Shown: one piece after another, positions 16,636 through 25,349 of the stretch | How the letters are laid out: the number at the start of each line of letters is the position of its first letter | Numbering within the stretch: position 1 is the first letter of the stretch | Assembly: GCF_030053155.1 (NCBI RefSeq) | Contig: NZ_CP125641.1 | Location: 124,001-188,000, forward strand | Source of the DNA: Rhizobium sp. BT03 | GTDB taxonomy: Bacteria > Pseudomonadota > Alphaproteobacteria > Rhizobiales > Rhizobiaceae | Reading direction: 5' to 3' | Length of the DNA stretch: 64,000 bases | Notes under the pieces: model-generated | What the model saw: only the letters and a program-made list of their open reading frames with translations | Database searches by the model: none | Told to the model about the DNA's origin: nothing | Position numbers and translations under genes: made by a program

Positions 16636-17588
16636 GCCTCGTCCTCCCTCTGGCGACGGAACTGGAAGACCGTGACCGCGAGCACGAGGAAGAACAGCAC
16701 CAGCGAAACCATGCTGGAATAGCCGAGATCCCAGGAAATGAAGGCCTCGTTGTAGATGTGGTAGACGAGCACGAGCGTCGAGGTGCCGGGGCCGCCCTGG
16801 GTGATCATGTAGATCTGGTCGAACACCTTGAAGGACTGGATCGTCAGCATGACGGTGACGAAAAAGGTCGTCGGCCCGAGCTGCGGCACGGTCACATGGA
16901 TGAATTTCTGCCAGGAATTGGCGCCGTCGAGATCGGCGGCTTCGTAGAGTTCGGCATTGATGCCCTGCAGGCCGGCCAGGTAGATGACCATGTAATAACC
17001 CATGTTCTTCCAAATGCCGAAGAGGATCACCGTCACCATCGCCCAGTGGCGATCGGCCGCCCATCCCGGCATGTTCTTCGGATCGAGGCCGAGCGTATAG
17101 AGGATCATGTTCACCGGTCCCATTTCGGGATTGAAGATCATGTTCCAGACGACGGCGACGGCGACCAGCGAGGCGACATAGGGGAAGAACATCGCCGTGC
17201 GGAAGAAATTGCGCCCCGCGATCTTCTGGTTGAGGAGGACGGCGAGGCCGAGCGCGCAGAGCAGCGTCGCCGGCACCGAGGCGACCGTATAGATGATCGT
17301 GTTCCAGAAGGCCGCGACGAAGGCCTTGTCGTCGAACAGCCGCCAGAAATTATCGAGCCCGGCGAATGTGATCGCATTCGAGCCGTCCCAATGCATGAAG
17401 GCGAGCGCGAAGGCGAAGAGGATCGGGCCGAGCGTGAAGACGGCAAAGCCGATGAAATTCGGCGCAATGAAGGAATAGGCGACGAGCGCGCTGCGGATCT
17501 TGCGCTGGCGCTTGGACAGAACCGCGACCTTCCGGCGTGGCGTTGCCGGGGCGCCATCCCTGGCGATGACCGAATTCGATATGGACAC
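16632..17588 (-). CDS. CUT1 ABC transporter permease (MalF-like)
   Basis: 318 residues with six predicted membrane segments and an EAA loop (ELYEAADLDGANSWQKFIHVTVPQL). The N-terminal 35 residues are basic and cytoplasmic (TPRRKVAVLSKRQRKIRS). GTG at 17588 is preferred because AGGAGG lies 8 nt upstream; an ATG at 17612 lies upstream of that site and lacks its own. First gene of the seven-gene minus-strand operon, facing the divergent heparinase-like gene. Confidence 0.92.
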   Translation of the reverse strand: MSISNSVIARDGAPATPRRKVAVLSKRQRKIRSALVAYSFIAPNFIGFAVFTLGPILFAFALAFMHWDGSNAITFAGLDNFWRLFDDKAFVAAFWNTIIYTVASVPATLLCALGLAVLLNQKIAGRNFFRTAMFFPYVASLVAVAVVWNMIFNPEMGPVNMILYTLGLDPKNMPGWAADRHWAMVTVILFGIWKNMGYYMVIYLAGLQGINAELYEAADLDGANSWQKFIHVTVPQLGPTTFFVTVMLTIQSFKVFDQIYMITQGGPGTSTLVLVYHIYNEAFISWDLGYSSMVSLVLFFLVLAVTVFQFRRQREDEA

Positions 17589-17716
17589 CGATGCTTCCTC
17601 CTGGTCGGGCATTCCGCTGGCGGCTTCCGGGCTTTTCTAGCCTCAATCCAGAGCCGTTCGGGCGGATGGGCGCCGCCTGTTCTTCCTCCTGCCAAGGACA
17701 TAGCACATCTCCGGTA

Positions 17717-17751
17717 TTGGTCAAACAAGTTCTGAATAGATCATACAAATT
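17717..17751. promoter_or_regulatory. Direct repeat in divergent promoter
   Basis: Two 15-mers, TTGGTCAAACAAGTT (17717-17731) and TAGATCATACAAATT (17737-17751), match at 11 of 15 positions with a 20-bp period, about two helical turns. Same-face direct repeats of this size suit AraC-type activators. The site lies between the importer operon and the heparinase-like gene, about 80 bp before the latter's start. Confidence 0.45.
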
Positions 17752-17832
17752 TTATGGCGAGCGCCGAAAACATATGATAGGTGGAAATGAAGGCCAGAGG
17801 CCGGTCGATGCTTTTCCGCTGCGGGGAGGGAC

Positions 17833-19626
17833 ATGTTCAGCGAGATTTCAGGCGCGTTGCCGGACGTCCTCGGCGATTTCTCGCCGGGCGCCGTCTACTC
17901 CGACCGCGAGAGATGGAACGGAGTGCCGCAGGCGGTGCGGGACGTGGTCGTGCGCGACGCCGAAGCCACACTTGCGCGCTCATGGCCTCTGATCACGGCC
18001 GCGGATTACCGGGAATATACGGCGACCGGCAATCGTTCGCGTTTCGAGGCGCTTTATTTCACGCGGCGGCGGATGCTCAACGATCTGGTGCTGGGCGAAC
18101 TCGTCGAAGGGAGCGGCCGGTTCCTGCCCGGCATCGTCGACGGCATCTTCCTGATCGCCGAGGAGAGCGGCTGGCAGCTTCCGGCGCATAATGCCTATGG
18201 GCGCGGCGGCCCGCGTCTGCCGCTTCCCGACAGTTCGCAGCCGGTCGTCGATCTGTTCGCCGCCGAAACGGCAGCCCTTCTGGCAACGATCGTGGCCTTG
18301 CTCGGCGCTGCGCTCGACGGCATCAGCCCGGAGATTACGGCGCGTGTAAAACGCGAGATCGAGGCCCGCATCCTGACGCCCTATCTCGGCCGGCATTTCT
18401 GGTGGATGGGCAGCGGCGACGAGCGAATGAACAACTGGACGGCCTGGATCACCCAGAACGTCCTGCTGACCACCTTCTCGCTGGCGACCGATCAGCCGGT
18501 GCGCCGCGCCGTTGCCGAAAACGCGCTCGGCAGCCTCGATGCCTTTCTGAAGGACTATGCCGAGGACGGCGCCTGCGAGGAGGGCGTGCTCTATTACCGC
18601 CACGCCGCACTCTGCCTGCACGGCGCGCTGACCGTGCTCGATAGCGTCGCGCCCGGCCTGTTCGCCGGGATCTGGCGGCAGCCGAAGATCCGCAACATGG
18701 CCGAATATATCGCCCACATGCATGTGGCCGGCCGCCATTATTTCAACTTCGCGGATTCTTCCGCCGTGGTCGAACCTTGCAGCGCGCGCGAGTATCTGTT
18801 CGGCAAGGCTGTTGGTTCCGAGATGCTGGCCGCCTTCGCCGCAGCCGACCGGGCGGAAGCCGAGAGCCCGCACCTGCCGGGAGAATGGAACCTCTGGTAC
18901 CGCGTGCAGGAACTGCTGACCGGGCCGGCATTTCCAAAGACCGAGCCGAATCCGGTGCCCAGGCGGGATATCTTCTATCCCGGCATCGGCCTGTTCGTCG
19001 CCCGCGACGGGCAGTTTTCGCTCGCGGTCAAGGGCGGCAACAATGGCGAGGGCCACAATCACAACGATGTCGGCAGCGTGACGCTCTACAAGAACGGACG
19101 CCCGTTCCTGATCGATGTCGGCGTCGAGACCTATACGGCCAAGACCTTCTCGCCGCGACGCTACGAGATCTGGACGATGCAATCGGCCTATCACAACCTG
19201 CCGACTTTCTCCGGCGTCATGCAGTCTGCCGGCGAAGCCTTTGGCGCTAGAGATGTCGAGGTCGAATTCGGCGAGGCCAGCGCGCACCTATCCCTCGAAA
19301 TTTCAGGCGCCTATCCCGAGGAAGCGCAACTGCGCAGCTATCGCCGCACGGTCTCTCTGCTGCGCGGGCGCCATGTCGAGATCGTCGATATCCATGACGG
19401 CGACCGGCCGGCGGTGCTGTCGCTGATGGCGTGCGTCACGCCTGTTATCACCGAAAACAGGATCGATCTCGCCGATCTCGGCAGCATTTTTGTCGACGGC
19501 GCCGGCGCAACCGAAATCGACGAGATCGAGGTGAATGATGCCAGGCTGAGAGCGGCCTGGCCCGAGAAACTCTACCGGCTGCGCCTGCCGCTCGCCGGCA
19601 ACCGCCTGAGATTGCAGATAAATTAA
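17833..19626 (+). CDS. Heparinase II/III-like polysaccharide/oligosaccharide lyase
   Basis: 597 residues, no signal peptide. The N-terminal alpha/alpha toroid carries NNWTAWITQN (about 200) and the Tyr-containing ACEEGVLYYRHA (about 250). The C-terminal beta-sandwich begins with the heparinase II/III motif GEGHNHNDVGSVTLY (about 413). The Asn-Tyr-His arrangement matches the catalytic set of this lyase superfamily, which cleaves uronic-acid glycosides by beta-elimination. With GH88 across the divergent promoter, it probably cleaves imported oligosaccharides inside the cell, leaving unsaturated ends for GH88. The exact polymer is not predictable. Confidence 0.87.
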   Translation: MFSEISGALPDVLGDFSPGAVYSDRERWNGVPQAVRDVVVRDAEATLARSWPLITAADYREYTATGNRSRFEALYFTRRRMLNDLVLGELVEGSGRFLPGIVDGIFLIAEESGWQLPAHNAYGRGGPRLPLPDSSQPVVDLFAAETAALLATIVALLGAALDGISPEITARVKREIEARILTPYLGRHFWWMGSGDERMNNWTAWITQNVLLTTFSLATDQPVRRAVAENALGSLDAFLKDYAEDGACEEGVLYYRHAALCLHGALTVLDSVAPGLFAGIWRQPKIRNMAEYIAHMHVAGRHYFNFADSSAVVEPCSAREYLFGKAVGSEMLAAFAAADRAEAESPHLPGEWNLWYRVQELLTGPAFPKTEPNPVPRRDIFYPGIGLFVARDGQFSLAVKGGNNGEGHNHNDVGSVTLYKNGRPFLIDVGVETYTAKTFSPRRYEIWTMQSAYHNLPTFSGVMQSAGEAFGARDVEVEFGEASAHLSLEISGAYPEEAQLRSYRRTVSLLRGRHVEIVDIHDGDRPAVLSLMACVTPVITENRIDLADLGSIFVDGAGATEIDEIEVNDARLRAAWPEKLYRLRLPLAGNRLRLQIN

Positions 19627-19632
19627 AGAGTT

Positions 19633-19682
19633 AGAGCATGATGTCCTTCGAAAACCGCTCACAGTTTTCGGCATCATGCTCT
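19633..19682. repeat. Large palindromic intergenic element
   Basis: Nested perfect inverted repeats: AGAGCATGAT (19633-19642) with ATCATGCTCT (19673-19682), and CGAAAAC (19649-19655) with GTTTTCG (19664-19670). Elements of this style recur in Rhizobiaceae intergenic spaces. It ends 13 nt before the next start and could also act as an RNA hairpin between the two genes. Confidence 0.8.
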
Positions 19683-19695
19683 GAGGAGGACGAAC

Positions 19696-20544
19696 ATGGA
19701 ATTGACGCTGAAGATCGTGGATGCCGACGGGTTCGTGTTGGCGAGCGCCACCGGGCGGGACGAGACCTTTCTCGTCTATCGCCTGAGCTATCGCGAAGGC
19801 GACTGCGTCGTCGTCGAGGCTTCCGAGCCCGGCCATGTCTTCCTCGCGCTCGATAGCGCAATCCACCCCGCTTTCGTCTATCTCCAGGAAAACGCCTATT
19901 CGCTCGCCGTGCCTTTCGGAGACAAGCGCAAGTCCTATTCGCCGAACGCCTTCAAGGGCGATATTCACCGGCTTTCGGTGCGAAGCGCGCGGCCTGACGA
20001 GTTCGCTCAGCGGCGCAACCTCGCCCTCAACCCCTGGGACGATCACGCCAATCGCGCGCTTTTCCCGCATGCCCGCGCCAATGTCGAAACCCGCGGCGAA
20101 GCGGTCTTTGCCGCCCGCAACGCGATCGACGGCGAAAAGGCCAACGACAATCACGGATTCTGGCCGTACACGAGCTGGGGCATCAATCGCGATCCCGAAG
20201 CCGCGCTGACGGTGGAATTCGGCCGGCCCGTCCGGATCGACGAGATCGTCTTCTACATCAGGGCGGATTTCCCGCATGATTCCTGGTGGGAGCAGGCAAG
20301 CGTCACCTTTTCGGACGGCAGAACCTCCGCTTTTCCGCTGGTGAAATCCGGCGCCGCGCAGCGCTTTCCGATAGAGCCCTGTACCGTCGAATGGGTGGAG
20401 TTGCACGGGCTCATCAAGGCCGAGGACGGCTCGCCCTTTCCGGCGCTGACGCAGATCGAAATCTGGGGAACGGAGGCGCCGGGCGCTGCAGCCGTCGCGG
20501 TCAAAGACAAGGCCGGGCACGCCGCCCTTCCTCTTACACTATGA
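19696..20544 (+). CDS. Putative carbohydrate-binding protein, F5/8 type C-like C-terminal domain
   Basis: 282 residues, no signal peptide. The first 110 form an unassigned beta-rich region; the second half (about 125-265) resembles a galactose-binding/discoidin fold: NAIDGEKANDNHGFWPYTSWG, ALTVEFGRPVRIDEIVFYIRADFPHDSWW and a final IEIWG strand. GGAGG precedes the ATG. It follows the lyase gene in the same direction after the palindromic element. It could bind sugar in the cytoplasm or be an unrecognised enzyme. The last 6 nt overlap the convergent regulator gene. Confidence 0.75.
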   Translation: MELTLKIVDADGFVLASATGRDETFLVYRLSYREGDCVVVEASEPGHVFLALDSAIHPAFVYLQENAYSLAVPFGDKRKSYSPNAFKGDIHRLSVRSARPDEFAQRRNLALNPWDDHANRALFPHARANVETRGEAVFAARNAIDGEKANDNHGFWPYTSWGINRDPEAALTVEFGRPVRIDEIVFYIRADFPHDSWWEQASVTFSDGRTSAFPLVKSGAAQRFPIEPCTVEWVELHGLIKAEDGSPFPALTQIEIWGTEAPGAAAVAVKDKAGHAALPLTL

Positions 20545-21549
20545 ACCCAAGGCCGGCTTCGGCCGGGCCGCGCTCGGCGGGCTGTCGTGCAGCCGGTTCC
20601 ACGCGCGGCGCAGCTGCCGGGCCGAGCCGAAGCCTGAGCGCATTGCCACGGCCTCCATATCCAGCCGTGAACCGGCGAGCATCTCGCGGGCGAGCGCCAC
20701 GCGGATGCGGTTGACGAAATCCGTGACGCTCATGCCGGTCTGCTCGTTGAAGAGCCGCGAGAGGTTTCGCGGGCTGGCGCCGCTGAGACGCGCGAGCGAG
20801 GCGACCGACCAGTCGTGCGAGGGGTCGGCGGCGACCGCATCCTGTGCACGGTGAATGACCGGATGGATATGGTTGCGGCCTTCGAGCCAGGGCGAGAGCT
20901 GCGGGTCCGAGCCGCCGCGCCTGAGATAGACGACGAGATATCGCGCGACTGCGACAGCGCATGCATGGCCGGCCGCTTCGGCGACGATATGCAGCATGAG
21001 ATCTATGCCGGCGGTGATGCCGGCGCTCGTCAGACGCTCGCCGTCCTCGACATAGAGCCGGTTTTCCCGGATGCGCGCGGTGGGCGCCAGCTTTTCCAGG
21101 TCCTCCATGCAGCCGTGATGGGTGGTGCATTCGCGCCCGTCGAGCATCCCGGCCTCGGCAGCGAGCAGGGCGCCGGAGCAGATCGAGACCAATCGAATCC
21201 CCGGACGGATGGCGCGCTTCAGCCAGGCGACGATGGCGGCCTGTGCGTCGCGCTCCTGCTCGTCCCAGGGATGGTTGCTCTCCATCGGAGCGTCGGCGCT
21301 GCCGGCGATGACGACAAGCGCTTGATCGGGCAAGCGTTCCGGCAGGGCGGCGACGCCGGTGACGGCAAGGCCGATCGAGCTGCCGACTGTTGCCGACGGG
21401 CCGATATAGGTGACGCCGAAGCGCACCGCCTGCTGTTCGAGATTGGTCTTGCGCAGCACTTCGATTGGGCCGGCGACGTCGAGCAGCAGCACGCGCGGCG
21501 GCACGACGACGAAGACGGGGATATCGAAGGGCTGCGCGGCCTCGGTCAT
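20539..21549 (-). CDS. GlxA-family AraC-type regulator with DJ-1/PfpI domain
   Basis: 336 residues. The N-terminal class-I glutamine amidotransferase-like (DJ-1/PfpI) domain (about 10-190) has the nucleophile-elbow motif SICSGALLAAEAG; the C-terminal AraC helix-turn-helix pair (about 230-325) has LARLSGASPRNLSRLF and VAMRSGFGSARQLRRAW. GlxA-type proteins are transcription regulators, often of amine or nitrogen metabolism. The start is coupled (ATGA) to the stop of the upstream cysteine hydrolase gene. Confidence 0.92.
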   Translation of the reverse strand: MTEAAQPFDIPVFVVVPPRVLLLDVAGPIEVLRKTNLEQQAVRFGVTYIGPSATVGSSIGLAVTGVAALPERLPDQALVVIAGSADAPMESNHPWDEQERDAQAAIVAWLKRAIRPGIRLVSICSGALLAAEAGMLDGRECTTHHGCMEDLEKLAPTARIRENRLYVEDGERLTSAGITAGIDLMLHIVAEAAGHACAVAVARYLVVYLRRGGSDPQLSPWLEGRNHIHPVIHRAQDAVAADPSHDWSVASLARLSGASPRNLSRLFNEQTGMSVTDFVNRIRVALAREMLAGSRLDMEAVAMRSGFGSARQLRRAWNRLHDSPPSAARPKPALGS

Positions 21550-22112
21550 GCGGCGAGCGACTTTCCGCGCCCCGCCAGTGCCTGTTCAACCGTGGCGATC
21601 CTGGCAAAACGGCCCGACAGGACCAGTTCCGTGCGGCCGCGGATTTCCTCGGCGCTCCAGGTGCGTCCCGCCGCGTCGGTCATCGGGAAGGTCAGCGTCG
21701 CTTCGCCGACATAATCGACCTGATAGCCGAGATCCGATGCGTGGCGGGTCGTGGTCTCGCAGCATTGTTCGGTGCGGATGCCTGAGACGATGATTCGACG
21801 CACGCCGTTCTCGGTCAGCCAGACGTCGAGCCCGGAGCCGACGAGCGCGCTGTGACGGCTCTTCCTGAAGGTCGCCTCGGGGGCGATCCTGAGCGGGGCG
21901 AGCGTCCTGACGAAGCCCGAGCTTTCCGAAAACGGCCCGCTTCCATCGACATGGAAGATCTGAATGACGGGTATCTCGCTTGCCACCGCGCCGTCGATCA
22001 GAACCTGCTGACGATCGATATAGGCGGATGCGAGGCTTTCATCCCAATAATGGCGCTGCCGGAAGGACTCTTGAGCGTCGATGACGAGAAGGACGGTATC
22101 ATGGCCGGACAT
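21546..22112 (-). CDS. Isochorismatase-family cysteine hydrolase
   Basis: 188 residues with the Asp-Lys-Cys triad of the family: D12 (LLVIDAQESF), K84 (TFRKSRHSA) and C117 (IRTEQCCETT). Such enzymes hydrolyse amides or vinyl ethers (nicotinamidase, carbamoylsarcosine and isochorismate hydrolases). The subfamily substrate is not evident. Translationally coupled to the GlxA-like regulator downstream, which suggests the two form a sensing-and-degradation pair for a small amide. Confidence 0.9.
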   Translation of the reverse strand: MSGHDTVLLVIDAQESFRQRHYWDESLASAYIDRQQVLIDGAVASEIPVIQIFHVDGSGPFSESSGFVRTLAPLRIAPEATFRKSRHSALVGSGLDVWLTENGVRRIIVSGIRTEQCCETTTRHASDLGYQVDYVGEATLTFPMTDAAGRTWSAEEIRGRTELVLSGRFARIATVEQALAGRGKSLAA

Positions 22113-22316
22113 TTCTTGCTCCGTGGATGTTGATCATGAAGCCATTTCCGGTGATCCCAGGACAGAGGAAAATGCACGCGCCGGACAAAAAGCGGACAAT
22201 TCACGCCAATGAAGGCGGAGGGCCGTCTGGTGCCGCCAGCGGCAGGCGATATCGAATGTTGTCGGCCATCTATGCGCACGCTTCCGCGAGCCCCTCTGCC
22301 CATGCTAAGGGGATGC

Positions 22317-22985
22317 ATGAGACTGCTTGTAGTGGAGGACAACAAGGATCTGGCGGCCTGGCTGGGCAAGGCCCTGCGGCAGGCGCAATACGCTATCGAC
22401 ATCGCTTATGACGGCGAAGATGCGGAGCATCTGCTCAAGGTGGCGGAGTATTCGGCGATGATCCTGGACCTTTCGCTGCCGAAGCTTGACGGATTGACGC
22501 TTCTCAAGCGGCTGAGACAGTCGGGGAACAAGCTCCCGGTGATCATCCTGACCGCGAATGCGAGCCTGGACGGCCGTGTGGCGGGCCTCGACAGCGGCGC
22601 CGACGACTATCTCGCCAAGCCCTTCGAAATCGCCGAACTCGAAGCGAGAATCCGCGCGGTGGTGCGCCGCGGACAGGATCGGGCATCCTCCGAGATCACC
22701 ATCGGCAACTTGCGTTTTTCCGGCGGCACACGGCAGTTTTTCGTCGAAGACGAGCCGCTGCAACTGACGCCGCGCGAATATGCCGTTCTCGAACAGCTTG
22801 TCATGAAGCTCGGCAACACGGTTTCGAAAGCCGCGCTTTCCGAAAGCGTCTTCGGTTTCGACGACGAGGCGGATCCGAGCGCCATCGAAATCTACATCCA
22901 CAGGCTCAGAAAGAAGCTAGAGAGCAGTTCGGTTCAGATCGCGACGTTGCGCGGGCTCGGTTATCTCCTCCGACATGTCGAATAG
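22317..22985 (+). CDS. OmpR-family response regulator (TctD-like)
   Basis: 222 residues. The receiver domain has acidic residues E7/D8, phosphoacceptor D51 (MILDLSLPKLDG) and the switch lysine in YLAKPFE; the C-terminal winged helix (about 125-220) has LTPREYAVLEQL and EIYIHRLRKKLE. ATG 22317 has AAGGGG upstream and begins the first receiver strand; the longer frame adds only unrelated residues. Its stop overlaps the sensor kinase start by 11 nt. Confidence 0.94.
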   Translation: MRLLVVEDNKDLAAWLGKALRQAQYAIDIAYDGEDAEHLLKVAEYSAMILDLSLPKLDGLTLLKRLRQSGNKLPVIILTANASLDGRVAGLDSGADDYLAKPFEIAELEARIRAVVRRGQDRASSEITIGNLRFSGGTRQFFVEDEPLQLTPREYAVLEQLVMKLGNTVSKAALSESVFGFDDEADPSAIEIYIHRLRKKLESSSVQIATLRGLGYLLRHVE

Positions 22986-24375
22986 CGTCGTCACAAAGGC
23001 CGGTTCGAAGATCGTACGGCTCAGCCAGAGCCTGAGAGTGCAGCTGCTCTGCTGGGTGCTGCTGACGCTGTTCGGCGCCATCGGCTTCAATCTTTACGAC
23101 AGCTTCTGGACGGCTGATGCGACGGCAAAGCTGGTGACGGATCGAACGCTTCTGGCTTCGGCCCGCGTCATCGCCGAGGCCGTCCGTGTCGACGAGGGCG
23201 GCAATGTTCAGGTGGATGTGCCGCCGGCTGCACTCGAGATGTTCGACACCGGCTTTGGTGACCGGGTGTTTTACCAGGTGATCACCGCCTGGGGCAGCTT
23301 GGTAAGCGGCTTTCCCGATTTGCCCTTGCCGAGGGTCCAGCGCGCCGGCGAGGATCGCGTGTTCCATGGCGCCGATGTGCGCGTCCTGATGCTCGACCAT
23401 CCCGTCGTCGGCCTTCCCGATGACGGCACGATCTCCGTGACTGTCGCGGTGACGCATAACAGCCAGCATGCGATGCGCAAGCAGCTTTGGCTTTCGGATT
23501 TTTCGAAGCAGTTCGTGCTCGTCTTCGTCGCCAGCCTGGTGACCATCCTCGGGCTCCAACGCGGCCTGGCGCCTGCTCTGAGGCTTCGGGACGCCGTGCG
23601 CCAGCGCGGGCGCAACCGTCTTGATCCGCTGCCGCCGGAGATGGTGCAGAGCGAACTGCGTCCGCTCGTCCATGCGCTCAACGACTATATGGAGCGTGTC
23701 CAGAACCAGATGGCCGCACAACGACGGTTCGTATCGAATGCCGCCCATCAGCTCAGAACACCTCTGGCGCTGATTTCGACGCAGGCGAGCGTCGCGGCCC
23801 GCGAACAGGATGCGGCTCGCCGCGACGAGGCGCTTGTCGCCCTTCGCACCAGCACCCGGCAGATTTCGCGGCTCGCCAGCCAGCTGCTGACCTTGTCGCG
23901 CGCCGAGCCGGGGAGCAGGCGCCCGCGCAGCGATGCGACCGACCTCAGCAAGGCTGCCCGCGAGATATTGGAAGCGCATGCCGAAGCGGCGCTGAAGCGC
24001 AACATCGATGTCGGCCTGGAGGCGGATCGCCCCGTCATCGTCGAAGGTGACGGCACGATGCTGCGGGAAATGCTGGTCAACCTCATCGACAACGCGATCC
24101 GCTATAGCGGTGTTGATGGACGGGTGACCGTCTCGGTCGAGCAGGTCGACGGAAGCGCCGTCTTCACCGTCGAGGACAACGGGCCGGGTATTCCGGAAGG
24201 CGAGCGCGACCAGGTGTTTGAACGCTTCTATCGGATCATGGGCACCGAACCTGACGGGAGCGGCCTGGGGCTTGCGATCGTTCGGGAGGTCGTGGAAGGC
24301 GCGGGAGGTTCAGTGTCGCTGGGTGATGCCGAAGGCGGCGGTCTCATCGTGACCGTGCGGCTGCCGCTCGCGTAA
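22975..24375 (+). CDS. Sensor histidine kinase (TctE-like)
   Basis: 466 residues. Membrane helices at about 22-42 and 178-196 flank a periplasmic sensor of the 2CSK_N type (VITAWGSLVSGFPDLPLP), followed by the dimerisation box with phosphorylated H258 (AAHQLRTPLAL) and the ATP lid (LVNLIDNAIRYS, VEDNGPGIP, GSGLGLAIV). TctE-type kinases sense carboxylates and normally sit beside tctCBA tripartite transporter genes. None is present here, so the target operon lies elsewhere or is the adjacent TauABC-like system. Confidence 0.93.
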   Translation: MSNSVVTKAGSKIVRLSQSLRVQLLCWVLLTLFGAIGFNLYDSFWTADATAKLVTDRTLLASARVIAEAVRVDEGGNVQVDVPPAALEMFDTGFGDRVFYQVITAWGSLVSGFPDLPLPRVQRAGEDRVFHGADVRVLMLDHPVVGLPDDGTISVTVAVTHNSQHAMRKQLWLSDFSKQFVLVFVASLVTILGLQRGLAPALRLRDAVRQRGRNRLDPLPPEMVQSELRPLVHALNDYMERVQNQMAAQRRFVSNAAHQLRTPLALISTQASVAAREQDAARRDEALVALRTSTRQISRLASQLLTLSRAEPGSRRPRSDATDLSKAAREILEAHAEAALKRNIDVGLEADRPVIVEGDGTMLREMLVNLIDNAIRYSGVDGRVTVSVEQVDGSAVFTVEDNGPGIPEGERDQVFERFYRIMGTEPDGSGLGLAIVREVVEGAGGSVSLGDAEGGGLIVTVRLPLA

Positions 24376-24396
24376 ATCTGAGGTACATCAAATAAT

Positions 24397-24423
24397 GAAG
24401 GCCGGGCATGGTGCCCGGCCTTC
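24397..24423. terminator. Bidirectional terminator between convergent genes
   Basis: Perfect 12-bp arms (GAAGGCCGGGCA at 24397-24408, TGCCCGGCCTTC at 24412-24423) with a 3-nt loop, midway between the convergent kinase and ABC-permease genes. No long T-run on either side. Confidence 0.75.
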
Positions 24424-24456
24424 GATACGATCCGCCTTGGGAGGAAGTTGATCGTA

Positions 24457-25338
24457 TTACTGCGTATCCATGTGCTGCTGCGGACGCCATTTCGCCAGGC
24501 GGTTTTCGATTAGCGTCATGATGTATTCGGCGACAAGCGTGACGACCATGACGAGGAGGATCGCCGCGAACATGCCGGCTGCGTCGAACGTGCCCTTGGC
24601 GATCGAGATGAGCTGGCCGATGCCGAAGCGGGCGCCGACGAATTCGCCGACGATGGCGCCGATGATCGCAAAGCCGAAGGAGACGTGCAGGCTGGCGAAG
24701 ATCCAGCTCATCGCCGAGGGAATGACGACAGTGCGGGTCACCTGCCAGTCCGAGGCGCCGAGGATGCGGGCATTGGCGATCATGTTACGGTCGGCCTCGC
24801 GCACGCCCTGGAAGGCGTTGGCAAAGACGACGAAGAACACCATGATGAAGGCGAGCGCCACCTTGGACGGCAGGCCGAGGCCCATGATCATGATGAAGAT
24901 CGGCGCAAGGACGACGCGGGGGATCGAGTTGATCGCCTTGATGTAGACCGAGAAGATATCCGACAGGAAGCGGTTGCGGCCGAGGCCGATGCCGACGAAG
25001 ACGCCGGTGATCGAGCCGGCGAAGAAGCCGATCAGCGCCTCTTCCATCGTCACCCAGAGATTGTACCAGAGCGAGCCTTCGGTGGTGCCTTCGGTCGCCC
25101 ATTCATAGAGGCGCTCAACGACGCCGCTCGGGCTCGAGTAGAAGAACGGATCGATCCACTGCATGTTGGAGGAGAGCTCCCACATGCCGATCACGAAGAC
25201 CAGGATGGCGATCTGCCAGAAGCGCACGAGCGCGTTGCGCCGGCGTATTGCCGCCAGAGCCGAGGCTTCGATCTCGGCATCCGAAGTGCCCGGACGAAAC
25301 AGCGCGGCCGAACCGGCCTCAAGAGTGGTGTGTGCCAT
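24457..25338 (-). CDS. ABC transporter permease (TauC/SsuC-like)
   Basis: 293 residues, about six membrane helices with the nitrate/sulfonate/taurine-class signature (GVREADRNMIANARILGASDWQVTRTVVIPSA, the EAA loop near 185-215). GGGAGG precedes ATG 25338. Last gene of a binding protein-ATPase-permease operon. This class imports small organic molecules such as sulfonates, pyrimidine precursors or aromatic acids; the substrate is not determinable. Confidence 0.93.
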   Translation of the reverse strand: MAHTTLEAGSAALFRPGTSDAEIEASALAAIRRRNALVRFWQIAILVFVIGMWELSSNMQWIDPFFYSSPSGVVERLYEWATEGTTEGSLWYNLWVTMEEALIGFFAGSITGVFVGIGLGRNRFLSDIFSVYIKAINSIPRVVLAPIFIMIMGLGLPSKVALAFIMVFFVVFANAFQGVREADRNMIANARILGASDWQVTRTVVIPSAMSWIFASLHVSFGFAIIGAIVGEFVGARFGIGQLISIAKGTFDAAGMFAAILLVMVVTLVAEYIMTLIENRLAKWRPQQHMDTQ

Positions 25339-25349
25339 GATATCCTCCC

